Shown: piece after piece, positions 61,762-64,000 of the stretch
How the letters are laid out: every line of letters starts with the position of its first letter
How positions within the stretch are numbered: the first letter of the stretch is position 1
Source: DATFTE01 sp963840665
Lineage (GTDB): Bacteria > Acidobacteriota > Terriglobia > Terriglobales > Acidobacteriaceae
NCBI GenBank assembly: GCA_963840665.1
Contig: CAWIZO010000005.1
Coordinates: 62,001 to 126,000 of the forward strand
DNA: 64,000 nt
Reading direction: 5' to 3'
Made by a program: the position numbers and the translations under genes
The notes under the pieces: generated by a model
Told to the model about the DNA's origin: nothing
What the model saw: the letters and a program-made list of their open reading frames with translations, nothing else
The model's database searches: none

Positions 61762-62922
61762 CTATTTGCTGTCGAGAGTTCCAGTTGCTCCAAACTCACG
61801 ACGGTTCGCCGCAGGACGCGCCGCGCGAGCCGCCATCGGCACCGCCGCCGCCGCTCCGTAACGTTCCAGAAGCATCGGCACCATAGCGCCTTCCGCTTCT
61901 TTGATGAACGTGATGCGGCCTTCAGGACTCATATCGATACGAATAAAGTCTCCCAGCTTCACCTGCCCGGTAGCAACCAGGTTGGCAAGCGGGAAAACGA
62001 TATTGCGTTCGATCGCGCGCTTCAGGTGACGAGCCCCATACTTGGGATCGGTCCCTTCATGCAGCAGGAAGTTCTTCACCTTGGGCGTGCAATTAAACAC
62101 GAACTGGTTCGCCGGCGAAGCCATCAACACGCGCTGTTGCACCATGCCCAACTCGATTTCCAGAATCTGCTCGAGATGTTCCGGGCGCAGCGTGCGGAAC
62201 ACTACCACTTTGTCGATGCGGTTCATGAACTCCGGAGTAAATTTCCGGCGCGCCGCGTCGATCGCAGTACGGTTGATCTTGTCGTCGAGCGTTTGATCGA
62301 TCTGAATGACTTTCTGCGCGAAGCCCAGTCCGCCATCGACCAGGTTGCTCATCTCGCTGGCCCCCAGGTTCGAGGTCATGATGATGATGCACTGCGAGAG
62401 ATCAACCCGACGGTTATCGCCCAGCGTCAGCGTCGCTTTGTCGAGAATGCCAAGCAGCAGTTGCCACAAGGCGTCAGAAGCTTTTTCGATCTCGTCAAAC
62501 AGCAGAATCGAAAGCTTCAGCTTCTCGGTGTGCCATTGATTCAACGCTTCCTGAGTAAGCAAAGGATGCGTTTCCCGGTGTCCGAGATAACCCGGAGGCG
62601 AACCGATCAGCTTGGCAATTTCGTGGGAATGCTGGAACTCAGCGCAGTCGATCTTGATGCAGGCGCGCGCATCGCCGAACAACGACTCGGCCATTGACTC
62701 GACTACGCGGGTCTTCCCCGACCCAGTGGGTCCGAGAAAGAGCAGGTTGCCAACAGGACGACTGGGGGGGTTCAGCCCGGCCAGAAACATCTGGTAAATT
62801 TCGACGACCTTGTCGACGGCCTGGTCCTGGCCGACGATTTTGCGGCGCAAGGCGCTGTCAAATTCTCGGGCATCATTACTGCGACGGGTGGGATCGAGAA
62901 CGGTGCTGAGCACGCTTTTCAT
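61762..62922 (-). CDS. ClpB-D2-like AAA+ ATPase (standalone)
   Basis: 386 residues comprising one AAA+ module of the ClpA/ClpB D2 type plus its C-terminal small domain. Walker A GPTGSGKT (64-71), pore loop GSPPGYLGH, Walker B ILLFDEIEKA, sensor 1 TSNLGA, and the arginine and D2-small regions (KYGARHLKRAIERNIVFPLA) are complete. Missing are the N-domain, D1 and the ClpB middle coiled coil, and no ClpP tripeptide loop was identified. A C-terminal Ala-rich tail is unusual. It probably forms a hexameric unfoldase with an unknown partner. Confidence 0.87.
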   Translation of the reverse strand: MKSVLSTVLDPTRRSNDAREFDSALRRKIVGQDQAVDKVVEIYQMFLAGLNPPSRPVGNLLFLGPTGSGKTRVVESMAESLFGDARACIKIDCAEFQHSHEIAKLIGSPPGYLGHRETHPLLTQEALNQWHTEKLKLSILLFDEIEKASDALWQLLLGILDKATLTLGDNRRVDLSQCIIIMTSNLGASEMSNLVDGGLGFAQKVIQIDQTLDDKINRTAIDAARRKFTPEFMNRIDKVVVFRTLRPEHLEQILEIELGMVQQRVLMASPANQFVFNCTPKVKNFLLHEGTDPKYGARHLKRAIERNIVFPLANLVATGQVKLGDFIRIDMSPEGRITFIKEAEGAMVPMLLERYGAAAAVPMAARAARPAANRREFGATGTLDSK

Positions 62923-63295
62923 AGTGTCTGGCCCGGTTCCTTTCTAGGGCCCTTCTGCTGCGGACAGCGCTTGCTAGTTTCGCCAACGTGAGGAATGACA
63001 AATTCTGTCAATCCCTCAATTCCTTTAACGACTTGGACTAGAGCAAACGGTTCGCCATCCTATCACCCGCCGCCACGTCCGCATTCTTACTAGACTTAGA
63101 TGCCGATAGCCTTCCGGGGGAAGCACTTGTCCCCGCAGGAAGGTTCGGGCAAAAGGCAATTGTTTGCGCAACCGGGAAGTTTTCCGGTCCGTCGAGGCGG
63201 TTCTGTACCCACCACGTGGCTGTGACCTGACGTAACTGGCAGGCCCAAAACAGCGAGGTTAGCATCCGGACAGAGTTCACTTCACGGAGAAAACC
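62923..63295. other. 373-bp divergent intergenic region
   Basis: No credible gene: the only larger frame (63038-63280, minus) has no family features. It lies between the ATPase (minus) and the LysM gene (plus) and should contain both promoters. No obvious sigma-70 box pair or repeat array was recognised. Confidence 0.45.
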
Positions 63296-64000
63296 TTGCG
63301 TCGCTTCAGCGTGGTTTCCATTTCCTGCATCGTTCTACTGACTTGCGGATTCGTAATCCGTCAAATCGCTTCTACATCTTCGACCGCCGCCGCCCAGTCG
63401 ACTTCGACGCCCCTGATTGTCAGGACCTCGAAGACTTCGGAGCCGGTGCGCGCCACCGCGCCAGAGACTCCCGCGCCGTTGGCGGCGCCTCCGGGAAGTG
63501 CGATGTATGTCGCCAAGCGAGGCGAAAGTCTCATCTCCGTCGCCCGGCAGTACATTTCGAAGACTTCCTACCTGACTACCAGTGAACTTGCCGAAGCCAT
63601 TCGCAAGTCCAACGGCAACTTCCAGGGAACCTTCCTGAAGGCTGGCCAACAACTCACAATTCCCGGCATTTTAGATGCTCCCATCGTCGAAAAGGCAGTG
63701 GCCGTTCCCAAGGATTTTGAAGTTCGCGCCGTCTATTTGACCGGCGTGATGGCAGGAAGTGACCGTGGGTTAAAGATCATCCGCCGCTGGCGCGAAGTCG
63801 GCGGCAACGCAGTTGTCTTTGACGTGAAAGACAGCGACGGCACCATCAATATTCCCTTTGAAAACGCGCTGGCCGGGGGAAAGAAGCCGGTGATCCGCGA
63901 CCTGCCCAAGTTCACGAAGTTCTTGCACTCGCAAGGGATGCACGCCATCGCCCGCGTTGCGATCTTCCGCGATGAGCGCTTGGTCGTCACTCATCCTGAA
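63296..64000 (+). CDS. LysM plus DUF4015-type putative glycoside hydrolase (3' truncated by window end)
   Basis: 235 codons to the window edge with no stop, so the gene is partial. TTG 63296 with CGGAG upstream. A signal-anchor segment (VVSISCIVLLTCGFVIRQI), a Ser/Thr/Pro linker, a LysM-type peptidoglycan-binding module at about residues 78-130 (YVAKRGESLISVARQY ... LKAGQQLTIPG) and the start of a DUF4015 / GH13-like domain (VRAVYLTGVMAGSDRGLKIIRRW ... AVVFDVKDSDG). It likely acts on cell-wall glycan. No enzyme activity has been shown for this family to my knowledge. Confidence 0.8.
   Translation, partial: MRRFSVVSISCIVLLTCGFVIRQIASTSSTAAAQSTSTPLIVRTSKTSEPVRATAPETPAPLAAPPGSAMYVAKRGESLISVARQYISKTSYLTTSELAEAIRKSNGNFQGTFLKAGQQLTIPGILDAPIVEKAVAVPKDFEVRAVYLTGVMAGSDRGLKIIRRWREVGGNAVVFDVKDSDGTINIPFENALAGGKKPVIRDLPKFTKFLHSQGMHAIARVAIFRDERLVVTHPE

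Overview
The window looks like chromosomal DNA of an Acidobacteriota member (Terriglobia / Koribacter-like lineage). This is inferred from gene content, not from a marker gene. The evidence is a 1,129-residue Oar-type TonB receptor with an N-terminal carboxypeptidase-regulatory-like domain, three secreted VWFA-related proteins of the Acidobacterial type, an LptC-LptA fusion next to lptB, paired DUF507 genes, a secreted creatininase homologue, GC-rich coding DNA, and LPS-export genes that imply a diderm envelope. No rRNA, tRNA, CRISPR array, prophage or classical insertion sequence was seen.

Layout. 1-7.3 kb: housekeeping genes (rnhB, PIG-L deacetylase, alpha/beta hydrolase, tmk, holB, hfq-like, dcd, HU/IHF-like, M50 protease). 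7.3-11.4 kb: a long structured leader and the TonB receptor with its terminator. 11.5-14.4 kb: a korDABC-type 2-oxoacid:ferredoxin oxidoreductase operon, then a convergent MFS transporter. 16.2-18.1 kb: a PilZ protein and a CpaE-like ATPase. 18.2-25.1 kb: surface-glycan genes, with a tightly overlapping CDP-sugar operon (rfbF-rfbG-epimerase-methyltransferase-glycosyltransferase). 25.1-29.1 kb: OsmC, a rubrerythrin-like protein and a TonB-domain protein. 29.1-37.2 kb: a protein with a divergent class III cyclase-like domain, a TPR protein, creatininase, a sugar-binding-like protein, cupin, an RCK channel-like protein without a selectivity filter, and a methyltransferase. 37.3-43.0 kb: hpf, rpoN, lptB and the lptC/lptA fusion, all on the minus strand. 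43.2-51.3 kb: di-heme oxidoreductase, recJ, DUF507 pair, S23-type four-helix-bundle gene, gltD-like gene, queG and a small secreted protein. 51.5-57.2 kb: secreted proteins including the VWFA trio. 57.3-64 kb: MglA GTPase, M13 and M48 metalloproteases, a ClpB-D2-like ATPase, and the start of a LysM / DUF4015 protein that runs off the window.

Two observations cut across the annotation. First, at least a dozen intergenic regions are filled with tandem or palindromic arrays of short degenerate words. The word differs by locus (CAGCACT-like, GGTCGTT-like, TCTGAGGTCCGA-like, AGTACCG-like, AATTTGGT-like, ATCCGTG-like). These arrays often start directly at a stop codon or contain it. One pair brackets the S23-type gene as 18-nt inverted repeats, and the same words encode the last residues of the neighbouring gltD-like gene. 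This is the best candidate here for an under-described element family. Second, six conserved genes (tmk, korC, the MFS gene, gltD, queG, and an RcnB/CigR-like gene) carry single-base frameshifts. queG has four, which also remove one iron-sulfur cysteine motif. This points either to residual sequence errors in the assembly or to real decay. The reading-frame evidence cannot tell these apart.
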